DNA from: Hofstenia miamia
Lineage: Eukaryota; Xenacoelomorpha; Acoela
Direction: 5' to 3'
DNA length: 64,000 bases
Assembly: GCA_004352715.1 (NCBI GenBank)
Contig: SCFE01000077.1
Location: 986,658-1,050,657 of the forward strand
Shown here: positions 34,042 to 45,800 of the stretch, piece by piece
Layout: the number at the start of each line of letters is the position of its first letter
Position numbering within the stretch: the stretch's first letter is position 1
Program-made: the position numbers and the translations under genes
Notes under the pieces: model-generated
Database searches by the model: none
The model's input: only the letters and a program-made list of their open reading frames with translations
Told to the model about the DNA's origin: nothing

Positions 34042-34580
34042 TCAACATTGTAGTATTGATGGTAATATTATGATTTTTTTAGAATTCATGCCCTGTTGAT
34101 GGTTTATGACAATATTGGTAGTTATCAGCTGATCACTTATGAGAGTGATGAAATTCCAACTGAACAGTTCAATTTTCTCTGTTTGCAAAGAGTGTAACAG
34201 TATGGTTTGAGACTCTATAGTTTGCAGGTGGGTTGGTATATCCTTATTATGTGGATTAATTGTTATAGTTTTGGTCAAAAACTCAATAATGCAGTGATAC
34301 TTTTCAAGGAAATCTTTTCCTAGAATCAGTTCATATGGTAAGGCATTGTTAGTGGTATCAACCACAAGAATGTTGTGGTTAAATTTGGAAACAGTGAATT
34401 TGAGGTTATCTATTTGCCTTTGGTATCAAAGTAGTTGCTGGAAGCATTGACTATAGTCTATGGTTATGAGAAGTAATGGTATTTTGATGAATGCCAATTT
34501 GTTTTGCACAGGTGTCAGCTATGATCAACACAGAAGTGCTGGTATCAACAGTGACCTGAGTAACTATGCTGTTAATGGTA
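34042..34580 (-). pseudogene. gypsy-like aspartic protease relic
   Basis: The catalytic region reads VTVDTSTSVLIIADTCAKQIG (DTS where DTG/DSG is usual) near 34545-34485, then after a frameshift LPYELILGKDFLEKYHCII (34365-34042), the conserved ILGxDFL box with the alpha helix that follows it. Order and motifs fit retroviral-type pepsin-like protease. Confidence 0.75.
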
Positions 34581-34649
34581 ACAGGTATAGTATTTTTTTT
34601 AGGTCTGTTGTTACTAAAACTGTTCCTGCTAGGCTGGGTGTCAGTGCTC

Positions 34650-35324
34650 TTAGTAGTTTAAATTGTCATCCTTGTCAGAATCAGATTTATAAATGTTACT
34701 ATTGTCAGTGTAGTCACATTCATTGTTGGCTAATAGATGGATGGATGCCTTGCAATTAGTGCAGATATGTCTGCATTGACTGCAGCAGTTACAGTGAATT
34801 TTATTTAGGTTGATGGCCTTTGGATGTGTCTCAGTGGCTGTTGGTTCACTTTTCATCAATGTTGATGGTGTGTCATTAGAAGTTATAGCTGTTCTTGGTT
34901 TTGGAGTGTAGTATTTAAATGGTGTAAAATCATTTGATTTTACTTGGTTAGCTATTTTTTTGTAATTTTCAATCTGAAGTTTAGCCTTAACAGCTTTTTT
35001 AGTAAAGGTGGGCTGAATTTTTTTGTTCAAATCTGCATCTGATTTGAAGAGGCATACTGTAAGTAATGTGAGTAAGCAGATTGTGTGAAGAGTATTCAGT
35101 TGAAATCTACGAAGTTGATACAGTCATTCAACTTGCAGGATGTACTCTTCAATATCATTGTCTTGTGAGTAAGTTGTTTTGTTCAAAAGAATTTTGTATT
35201 GGTTGCACACAGTTGGTGCATGAAAGTGGTCATAAAAATTTTGAATTAGCAAAGAATAATCTGATTTAGTAATATTATCCAAGGTTAGATAATAATTGAA
35301 GGCTTTGCCAGTTAGGAATGTCAA
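34650..35324 (-). pseudogene. gypsy-like Gag relic
   Basis: 35324-35124 resembles the end of a capsid domain (FLTGKAFNYYLTL, LLIQNFYDHFHAP, IEEYILQVE). 35030-34650 is basic and then cysteine-rich (HCNCCSQCRHICTNCKASIH) in the position of a nucleocapsid zinc knuckle, although spacing is not a standard CX2CX4HX4C. It ends in an acidic tail. Frameshifts separate the parts. Confidence 0.65.
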
Positions 35325-35414
35325 AAATTGAGTGAGAGCATGCTCTTGGTCTGCTTGTTGGATGGTTCAGTGTTGCCATTCCTCCAATGTTGGGGAAATG
35401 CTGTCAGCTTTGCC

Positions 35415-35587
35415 AAAAATACTGTGTGGCAGACAATTTAAATGTTCAAAAATAGCACAGATTGTCTAACACTTATTAAGTCAATCAAGGCAATTACAAA
35501 TTCATGTAAATATATTGTACAATTAATATTTATTAATTTTGAAATACTAATTATAAAAATGTTTGTAAGGCATCAGTTGATGCCACA
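35415..35587 (-). repeat. 5' LTR of gypsy-like element
   Basis: 173 bases. In element sense it starts TGTGGCATCAACTGATGCC and includes TGCCACA near its far end, an inverted repeat of the start. The shared similarity with the other LTR runs nine or ten bases past that to CAGTATTTTT. A possible primer-binding site, TGGCAAAGCTGACAG, follows directly at 35416-35402; the matching tRNA was not identified. Confidence 0.9.
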
Positions 35588-36811
35588 TTATGTCCATTAC
35601 CAAAATTTGAATCTCACAGAAAATTTCCATGTTAGCAGAGCAATGAACTAAAATCCAAATAAACTAAAACAAGATTTTTTAAACTATGAAGCAAAGTGAA
35701 GTGAATGAGAATTTAATAAGTTGTAAAAGGAAAAGCATAAAATAATAAATGGTGTCTTAAGTTGATATAAAAACATTTTAGAAGTTTCACAGTTGTCAAA
35801 TTTGTAGCTTTTTAGAATTCAATTATTCACATTTCCTTACTTATAAAATCCCAAGGAATGTGTGTAATTGAAAATACCTGATTCAAGTTTTTTGAAGTAA
35901 TCAATAGTAGACACTTTGATAGCAGAAATTAAATTAGGAGAAATTCCAAATATAATCATAATTTTATATTTTATGCATGGTTCTGAATGTTAAACCTGAA
36001 CTCAAAAATTACTTGGTGTGAGTACTGAGACTAAAACAAAAAGATTCCATAAGTTTGTAAGCCCTTTTCAGCACTATCTTGTTAGTTTGCAAAAGATTGA
36101 TTCAAATAAGTATATCATTGCTATGTAATTAATGTTTTGCTACTAAGTAATGAATATAGTTCATGAATTTTACAAGATTGCTAGCAAATGTATAGAAACA
36201 TTCTATATGAATATTCTAAAGCATTAATAATGAAAATGGATTTTTTTATTCTAGCACACATATTCATTCAAAATGTTATTCTTTGTAATAACAAAGTTTA
36301 GGTAATCTTTAATATCAAATTATATTTTTTATTGAAATTTCTTCAAGAATATAGCAACTATTAAAATCTTTTTAGCTATTTTTGTGTAAATTGACTGTAT
36401 TTTCTTGATTGTGAGTGTGCCAGCTTTTCTTTTCAGAGGAATTGTGTAAAAAGCAGTAGAAAACCAAAATTTATTTAATGTGCAGCAACAATACAAAATA
36501 TGTATGTTAATGTAAAATACATATAGCTAATGCTTTGATAGAAAACTTCATTGAAAATTGATAAATTGGTTTGTTAATCTTCAAGAATTTATTATATATT
36601 TGATTCTGTTTTAGGAAGTGATCTGTTGATGGCTGTCAAATTCATATCATGCTGGCAAAAAATTTCACCAAAATGGTTATTTGCTTCCATTAATTGAACA
36701 TTCAAGACATTAAGACATTTTGACTTTGATTAAAAACTTTGTGAAGTTATTCTTTCGAAAAACTATAAGGAGCAACAAGAATTTAGTCGCCATCGCCATT
36801 TAATTTCAAAT
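35588..36811. other. Flank between gypsy element and TBCA; presumed TBCA promoter
   Basis: CpG-free until 36756, then CpGs appear (TTCGAAA, GTCGCCATCGCC) in the last 55 bases before the TBCA start codon. No TATA box is evident. The presumed transcription start lies here but cannot be placed. Confidence 0.5.
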
Positions 36812-36891
36812 ATGAGTGTTGAATCTGAAAAGTGTAGCTTCGATCCTAAAGATGTTAAAGAACTTAAAATTAAAACAGGTGTTGTTAAACG
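36812..36891 (+). CDS. TBCA: TBCA exon 1
   Basis: Encodes MSVESEKCSFDPKDVKELKI and then KTGVVK plus two bases of the Arg codon. Donor GTAACT at 36892. The upstream context is AAAT-ATG with no in-frame Met before it in the transcript-like segment. Confidence 0.9.
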
Positions 36892-39800
36892 GTAACTGTT
36901 TATTTATAGTTACTTAACTAGTCTAGCATTTGTGATATTGATATTGTGCGAAGATTGTTTTAAAGTTAAGCCTGTAGTGTTAAAAGTAGTTGAGAAATAA
37001 ATATTGTTTCAATTAAGATTAATGAGTATAAGTACTCTGCCTATAAAGCTGTGTTATTGAACTCAACCAAATCAACTAAGCTTAACCACAGTAAGATCAA
37101 TGTAAATTTAAATGCTCTTAGTGGAATTTGAACATACTTTTTTGTTAACCTGCCTGAAAGTCTATTCGTAGGAATGCATAACGTCATTAAAAAATTGTGC
37201 TACATAAGATAATATGGTATCGATTAATTGGGTAGATTAATTTAAATAAATACATAAAAACTTCAAATTAATGTTTTGTCCCCAATGCTGGCGAAGTTGC
37301 AGAATAGTGCAACGCTTAAAATATACACACTACTAGGGAGTAAAATAGTTAAATAGTGTGAGAAATACCGTAATAAACGAAAATATAGAATAGAATGCAC
37401 GTCGAAAAAATAAACAGTAATATAGTGTAAACAATAGAAATTCAATAAAATGCATAAAAGTTTGCAAATGCTCCTTATGTATTAAAGACCTATGAATAAA
37501 ACTAGAAAGGAATAAAAATAATTAGGTATTAGAAAATTACAAGGGCGAAGGTATAGAATAGGGTACACGCGGATAAAATAAAAACTAACATAAAATAAAA
37601 AACGATGAGAAATGCAATAACATACGTAAAAAGTTTGAACAATAATATATATAGACCAATAACTGCATAATTAACCATAATTGGTAGCAAACGATACATA
37701 TTTAAGGATAATAGAACAGAAAACTGGGAATTCATAAAAAAAATTTATCTATTATTAAACCATAAAAGATATATATGTAAATTTATGTAAATCTACATTT
37801 TTAGTGTAAATCAAGTCTTTCGTACTTGATTTTTTAATAAATTGGAACTTTCAGAGAATTGGTCCTCCCGAGTAGTATTTATTTTCATATTTTATTTACC
37901 GATTAGTACCAATTTCATAGCTAGCGTGACCGGTGACCGCGTTGCATCAATTTTTAAAGTATAAATATTTGTTTCGCTAATATTGTTATAAATATATATT
38001 GAATATTGTGGATGTACAATATTGGTGGGTGTAATAACCATGGGCCTGTCGATTTGCAATTGTTGATTAAATTTAAATCTGTTATGTTGTAATTAACATT
38101 TTCCTCAAAGAGGTGTAATAGCCTAAGGAGATTGATTCAATTCAAATATTTTTACAGAGTTAGCCTTTAATGAGGGGAATCCAATATGTACAAGTCGCCA
38201 TAAATAAGTTTTTAAGTGCAAAGCGCCATCTATGATTTATTAAAAGTGTCATCTATAAGAATATATTTAGATACATATACATCGTCTAAAACTAAAGCTT
38301 TTTTATTGTAATGAAATTGTTGCAAACTCATTAAAGAAGCATGAGAGCAATGTCAGGTGGGCTTCAATAATTCGAAAAGGTACTATAATTTATTATTTGT
38401 TCTTGATGTGAAAATGTTTAACAACGATTTAAATTTTCAAAAAATTTAATCAAATATTCTTTATGTTGATATACAAAAACGCCCTCAATACTCAACAACT
38501 CATTGAATATAATATTTATATTTTTACCACAATGTAAGTCGAATAATTAATCTAACTTTCTATTTAACTCAGCATGTTGTCATGCATTAGGAAATCACTG
38601 GAAAATTTTATGATAAAACACCTGAATTTGAACCTCATCGAGAAAAATGCTAATTACAACACAACAAAGAGCACTATATGTTAAAACTAGATATTTCATT
38701 ACTAAGCAGCGGAGCTTTGTAGAGTAAATAATTCTAAAAACCCCAATGCTCAGTTCCCAATAAATTTAGTATTAGAAATTATGATTATATACGTTTTACT
38801 TAATGCATGAGAATCCTTTGATTCAGGTGAATTCAATTTCCACTAATTATTGCGTACCACGAGTAATTGCCCTTGTTATTCCTAACCCCCTAAAGCCAAT
38901 ACTGTGTATCTGCAATATATAAAACATTTGTAATTTATGCAAAACACTTACGATATGTATAATTTCGGTTTAAGAAAGGAATAGCTGCTACTAAAAAGCC
39001 CGGGTAAAATAGGGTTAAATATATAGCGGGTTACCGCTTGCTACGAATTTGGTTTGTTATATAAAATTATTGGTTCTTATGTATTTTATTGTATTTCTCA
39101 GTCTTATACTTTATATTAGTGTTTATTTTGCCCACAAGGTTTCCGCTTATTAATAACAAAATTCGTAGCACGTTGTCAATATTTAGTAAAGATGAAGTAT
39201 AAAAGAATGAGTTGATAAAAATTATAGTATTTAAAATTTCTAATTTTATATGTATGTTAACTCAAAACTAGAAATATATTTTCTGTAAACAACTTCAAAG
39301 CAAAATAAACTGTTTTATAGTTTTAAAAGTCATATTTTACAAACGATAATTATAAATATAAATTAGGGGAAACAAAATTTATTTTTGAGGTCGTGATATG
39401 TTGTGACGTGTAAAGCATCAATTTATAAGCTGCAAAAATGATAATTCGGATAATAAAAGGTTAGAGCTCCACGTACAGCAATCATTTTTAAAATATAATT
39501 TAGTGAGCATTTTTAGCTACGTTTATAGGAATTTTAGGGCATGTAAAGGCACTGAGCAATAAATAGTAATTACTAAACTAGAGTTTGATCCAAAAGTTAT
39601 TTCAGCAATCCAGCGTAATACAATTCTCCAAATTAACTCTATTCAGCTAAGAGGTAGTACGTTAATATATTATTCAAATTCATATTTATACATATGACAA
39701 TGGAGCAAATCATTACGTTCTATATTAGTATAAAACGCAATGCAACAAATGTAGCATTACACGAAATATAAATAAATAGCCATCATAATGGAAAATGATA

Positions 39801-42800
39801 GTTCTTAATCGCTCGCCATCGTGCATTTATCAATATATTCTTAAGAGTTCTTAAAATATAATAATAATCAATTCCTGAAAGATTTTGATATTGTAAGTTT
39901 TATTTTATTTGCAGTAACTTAGATAAGTAAAAATGAAATTTTAATTCCTAAGGTATATTGTTAATGTTTTTATCAGACTTTAATAAAGTTTTGAATGTTG
40001 TTTGTAGAATGTGACATTTTTAATGCTTAAAAACAGCCTATTCCGCTTTGAAGGTGCATTGGTCGTAAACATTTCATTAGTTTTGAGTTGTAAATTTACA
40101 GATTTAAGTTAATATACTTTTATAATTATATATTTTGCTAAGCCATCAATCTATATCGATAATTTTTTAAAATTATTTATGTATTTTATTGGATTTCTCA
40201 TCGTGTTTTTTGCGCCTAGTAGTGTTTATTTCTTCAGCGTGCTTCTGCGTGGCACTATTCTTCATCTTCGCTTCCTTCAAATTTTGCAATTGGAATTCAA
40301 AGTTCATCTTTTTTATGAAACTTTTTTTGTCCCTTAAAATTCACCTTGAAAACTAGACCAAGCGCGAAAAGTATACTATATTCACAATTTTTTATAAGAT
40401 TGCACAAATGTTTCAGAATTATTGATGTTCGAAATGTAAGAAAATTCTATTACATAAATGAAATTTACATCAAATCTAGCATTTGTAATGGGATTTTTTT
40501 CTCTTCACAGGGAGTGTGAGAAGAAAGTAATTATCTTACAAAAATTTAACATGAAGTATATCCTCATGTTAAAACTCAAGGATATATCAAACATTTCAAA
40601 AATATTTTATGAACTTTATAGTACAGATAGTGATGACCAATTAAACTAAGCGTTTATTTATAGTTTAACTAATAGTTCAGGGGATTTTCCATAGGAGGTC
40701 AGAGTTCTTCACCAAGCATATTTGGAAATTTCGTCTGAAAAGGCTAGGCCTTTTTCAAGTATATTTGAAAATCAACATTAAAACTTCATGTGGTGAATAA
40801 ACTCAAATCAGACTAAGTATGAATAAAATCAAAACTAGCATCACGAATAAAAACAAAAGGATAAGGAATAACGGAAACAGCAAACTAAAAAAAACTTATC
40901 AAATAGTCTCCGTATTTGTTTACAAAGGCTTTACAGAATTCGTCTGTTTGACATTCTACAAATTCAAAAAGACAAGATCTGCTTGGCGTTTCGTCATGGT
41001 TGAGCGCAACCTGCTTTAACCTGGACTTTTCTTCTGGCTTGGCAAAAAGAACACAGTGCTTACAAAGCACGCCGCTTAGAGATGCGCTACAAATGAGCCA
41101 GGGATGTTTTTTGATCCATGATTGTTGAAAAGATAGGAACTTTGTTTATTATTTCACACAATCGATTTCGTTGCCAAGCTTCAAGTGACTTCAAATGGAT
41201 TGGATAGACGATGGAATTTCTCAACAGGCAGCAGGAATGGATCGATGCCATTGGATATATATAATCCCTAATCTCGATCAAATTGCAAAAAATTCGCGTG
41301 ACTAGTTTGATCTCTGAGACTTCACGTAGCTCATCGGCGGATACATCGCCCAAGTCTGACGGTTCTATGCCATCAATATAATTGAAATATCAATAGTTTT
41401 TTGAATGATCAAAATCTGAGGACGAATTCTCCACTAAAAGAATTAAATTTGCAAAGTAAATTTGTACTAAATTAGAATTAGAATAAGTCTATAAGTAGAA
41501 AAGAACAACAATATCTCATGAACCTAATGCAATCCAGCGTAAGTATTGGTACAGCAACCTAACGTAAGTTCGCACTTAACGTAAGTTTTTTGATAGTAAC
41601 TTTTGATCATTCCTTAAAAGACATGGCATGTCGAATACAGATATTAGTGTAAATATTTATACATTGAAAAAGTTTGGTGCGATTTTAGAATTTCACCAAT
41701 AATAATAATAATAATATTAATATATTACTTTATTTAGCCGCTGAAGGCATACACTACAAAAAAATAAAAACAAGTCAAGTTTTACGGCAGCGAGGACAGT
41801 AACAGCAGATGAAATAGGAGCAAATGAAGAAGTAGGCGAAGTTGGAGAAGGGCTCAGCAAAGAGGAAAACCATCAAAGATTTCTTGAAGCTCGGTGGCGG
41901 CAAAAGAAATCAATCGCTGTTGGAGGGTTCAGAGTCAAGATGTAATTAGCAGCAGTACAAGCACGATTGAAAAACGAGTAAAGGGTGCGATGTTTCTTGG
42001 GACGACGAATGGAGAAAGTTACATCATCAGAGCGAGTGGAGTGGGAAATAGAGAACTTAATGAAATCAAAAGGATCAAGATCCAATTTGAGAGTTAGCAG
42101 TCGATTGAACATGAGGAGATCACGGGCATGGAATTAGAGTGACAGCGGGAGAGTGGAGAATTTGAGAAGGGCGTCTTTGAATGGCAAGGGAGAGATCCAT
42201 TTGAAGGTATGCTTCTGAAAACGTTCCATAGAGTGGAACAAGGAACGGGATGGCCACCAACAGAGAGACGCGTAGAGAAGAATGGCATGGGGAATGGACT
42301 TGAACAAAGTGTGTTTCAGAGCGGACGAGGTATTAAAAGGAACATTACGGAAAAGGGCAAATAGCGAAGAATTACCTTTGCGGGGAGGCAAAGACACATG
42401 TCCAGTCCAATTAAGTTTGCAGCAAGTTGAACTCCAAGATGAGTGTGATGAGGAGCAAAGTTCACAGATAGAGGCAAATCAGAATTATTATCGTTAGTTA
42501 TATTTTACTTTAGTTCTGATAAATTAAGTAATTCTGAAGCATTCAACAAATTCTTATTTTTTTGCACAGATAATTTCTTGACTATTCTTTCAGTCTCAAG
42601 ATGTAAATATTTAAACTAATTAGTTACATTAAATGAAAATAGTTTCCCTGGTGAAAATAGTTAATTTAACTAGTCAACACTGAGTAAAGTTAATTAGAAC
42701 ACTACAGAACTATGCCAACATAATATAATATATGTAGTTGACAACACTAAGAATATCTCAAATTTATATTAACAATTTTGAAAAGAAACATGTTTACAGG

Positions 42801-45800
42801 AAAATGCAAAAACTCGTATTCTTTATCACAAATACTAAAATAGTCATAATTTACTCTACAATTGAGAACAATTGCTGAAGAATGTATTATTCATAATGCA
42901 TTGTGTCGGATTTCTCAAAACAAGTCAATCAATTTTCCGAAAATACTATTTTTAGAGCCGTTGTAAATTCCAATTTTTTACTACATTATAAGTGCTTTTT
43001 ACATTTTCATTATAAAAAAGTAGCAGATATTTTTTCCTTAAAATCCAGCACTGCGTCAAGAATGTTGTGGCAAAACTTGTTACACAGTACTGAAACTCAA
43101 CTATAGTTTCATGTCTGGTTACTTGTAAAAATTCAAAAGAGTTTTTTCGCAATGCTCTTACCTGATACCCAAATTTTATACTGTATAGTGTTATAGACGT
43201 TAATATTAGTTCCTTCAATAGATTGACGTGACTTTTGCAAGACATTGTTTGCTTAAAAATTTATCTGAAGGTATTGCAGCTACTTAATTGGTAGCTAGAG
43301 GTTTTAATTAAACAATGAAAGCTTTGCAACACGTATTCAGTGAAATCTGCATAAACCTGAATATGTATCCCGTGCTAAAATTCGATAGGAATATGTCATG
43401 CACACAAGGCCTTTTGCTCTCATTGCGCACCAGCTATAAAAGTAGCTATATTCGAAATATATTCCATATTTGGGTATAGAGCTTTGGAACTATAACAGCT
43501 GTCGGAGAATCTTGAAGAATGAGACCAAAGATTGATGCTAAGATATTGCGGTATTAAATTAGCAGGAGAAATTATGCGATAAAGGAAAATGGTAGTGAGT
43601 TCTGAGGAAAAAATGGGGATCTATTGTCACACAACAAAGAAGAGACTTTTAGATACCTGTCAAATCGTCGTCAGTGTGTCAAAATCAACTCGGCTATTTC
43701 TTCTGTCATTGTCTCTAGTGGTGCTTCTCAAGATTCTGTGTTTGCCATTCTCTTCTTCCTTATTGCTGTCTGCTGTACGTCAATAACACTGCGATTTTCA
43801 ACTTTATTAGTTCTTTTGCCTCCAATATTACTTCTGATCTTTTGAACATTTGTCTACTTTGTCTTCCATTAACCATCTTGATTTTAACCCAAGTGGGATT
43901 TCCTTTTCTGTATCTCCCCCTTCTAATCTTCCTCTCCTTGTGAACTTTTCTCCTCATCATACTCATCTTGGAGTTCAACTTCCTGAAAATTTACATTGGT
44001 CTGGACATATGTCCTTGCGCCTCCGTAAAGATCATTCCTCACTGTTTGCCTGTTCAATCGCTTGCTCACTCTTAAATTGGACCTTGATCATTTTTATTTC
44101 ATAAAGTTCTCTAATTCCCTCTCCACTCTGATGATGTCGCTTTCTCCATTTGTCGTCCCAAGAAACATCGCTGCCTCCACTCGTTTTTCAATCATGCTTG
44201 TATTGCTGCTAATTACATCTTGACTCGCAACCCATTGATTTCTTTTCAAGAAATCTTTGATGTCCTTTCTCTTTGCTGAGCCATTCTCCTACTCTTCCAT
44301 CTGCTCCTACTTTATCTCCTATGACTGTCCTCGCTGACTTAAAACTTGACTTGTTTTTTATATTTTTGTAGCGTTTGTCTTCAGCGGCTAATAGTCATTA
44401 CTTATTATTATTATTATAGTCAAAGTCGCAGGGTGTTAAGTAGTTTATTGAGAAATATTAAGTTAAAAAATATAGATAAAGGGATAATTAATATTTAGTA
44501 GATGTAAGAATTTCGTGAAGAGTGTACTATTTTAATTGACGAAGTTCGTTTGAAAGCTATAACAAACTAAATATTCAGTATGATTTAACGACTACGTATC
44601 TTTGTCAAAATATAAATGCTGATATGCTTTTGACGCAATTGAGCCGTAAATTACCTAATNNNNNNNNNNNNNNNNNNNNNTAAGAATTTCGTGAAGAGTG
44701 TACTATTTTAATTGACGAAGTTCGTTTGAAAGCTATAACAAACTAAATATTCAGTATGATTTAACGACTACGTATCTTTGTCAAAATATAAATGCTGATA
44801 TGCTTTTGACGCAATTGAGCCGTAAATTACCTAATTTTGGCTGCATAACACTTACCAGCCTATTGGAGTGTAGACTGAGTCTGTAGAGGAGACACATTCA
44901 CAAGATACATTTAAGAATTACTAAAATTTGATTTCGAAGTATCAATAAATCGAGCATCATTGCTGCTAAGTTATTTATGAAGAAGAGAACACAGTCTTTG
45001 AATACAGCATACTGAGATTCCAATAAATTCTATGCTTGCCATCTTCGCAATATCATTGTTCCAGTAGTGTCAATGCATAATCTAAACTGTAGAAGAATGC
45101 GGAAATTAGGTCATTAAAGTCATGATGATAGTGATATTGTCATTATTGAATTGTTCCATACCTGATATTTACCCACTGATAATTTAGTTGTGTAGTTTGA
45201 TTGTTTCTTGTAATTCAATCACAGGAAAATTTTTAACAAAGTGATTTGCGAAATGATCCTGTACATTTCATATTCGTTTAGCTTTGACAGTATAAAAGCG
45301 TTGACTGTTGTATAAATATTCATTGTTTTTCAACATTTCAATAACATGTTGTTTTGAAAGCATTTTTCAAATAGAAAATTTAGCAACTTACATTAATGTT
45401 GGGCATCACTTTTGGTAACGGGTTGCTTAGTTGCCACTTCAAGGTACAAAAGATGAAACTATGTAAAAATGTGTGCGTCTATCTTCTGCTTTGAGTTTTT
45501 ACTTATCTGCAACTTCTTTCAACTCGCATCAACATGGGAGTGGATGACTTTAAATGCGTCATTGAGTTCAACCCGTCTCGAATTTCGAGGACTCTCAGTG
45601 CACTACTCCTAGAGTGATGTGTAGGCATTATAGAACTTTTGTCTGAATATCAATTACAAAAGTGAATCACTAGTGTAAAAGCTCCAAATACGAGTTTTCG
45701 ATTTTACATTGATGTTTAATTGTTTATAAATGTATCATTATCTTATATCCACTGTTTAAAATGAAAACCAGTTCAGCAATATATTAAAAGTTTGAACTAA

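Larger units (their letters stand above)
29953..35587 (-). mobile_element. Ty3/gypsy-like LTR retrotransposon, degraded
   Basis: A 5.6 kb minus-strand element with two 173-base LTRs (5' LTR 35415-35587, 3' LTR 29953-30125), a purine tract next to the 3' LTR and a possible primer-binding site next to the 5' LTR. In order it carries gag-like, aspartic protease, reverse transcriptase, the C-terminal end of RNase H, integrase, and a further 1.2 kb of broken open frames before the 3' LTR. PR-RT-RH-IN order is that of Ty3/gypsy. Most of the RT palm (including YxDD) and RNase H is deleted, and every frame is interrupted. LTRs differ at 16 of 173 sites (about 9%), so insertion is old. No target duplication is visible. 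Confidence 0.9.
25781..36755. other. CpG desert A
   Basis: By reading every line I find only about six CpG dinucleotides in 10.97 kb (near 27015, 29608, 30569, 31619, 32220 and 35110), although C and G are present at ordinary frequency for this window. From base composition a couple of hundred would be expected. Flanking sequence on both sides has ordinary CpG density, roughly 20 or more per kb just to the right. Boundaries are sharp: last CpG at 25779 on the left, next at 36756 on the right, just before TBCA exon 1. The domain includes the gypsy element and about 5 kb of other sequence. Confidence 0.85.
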
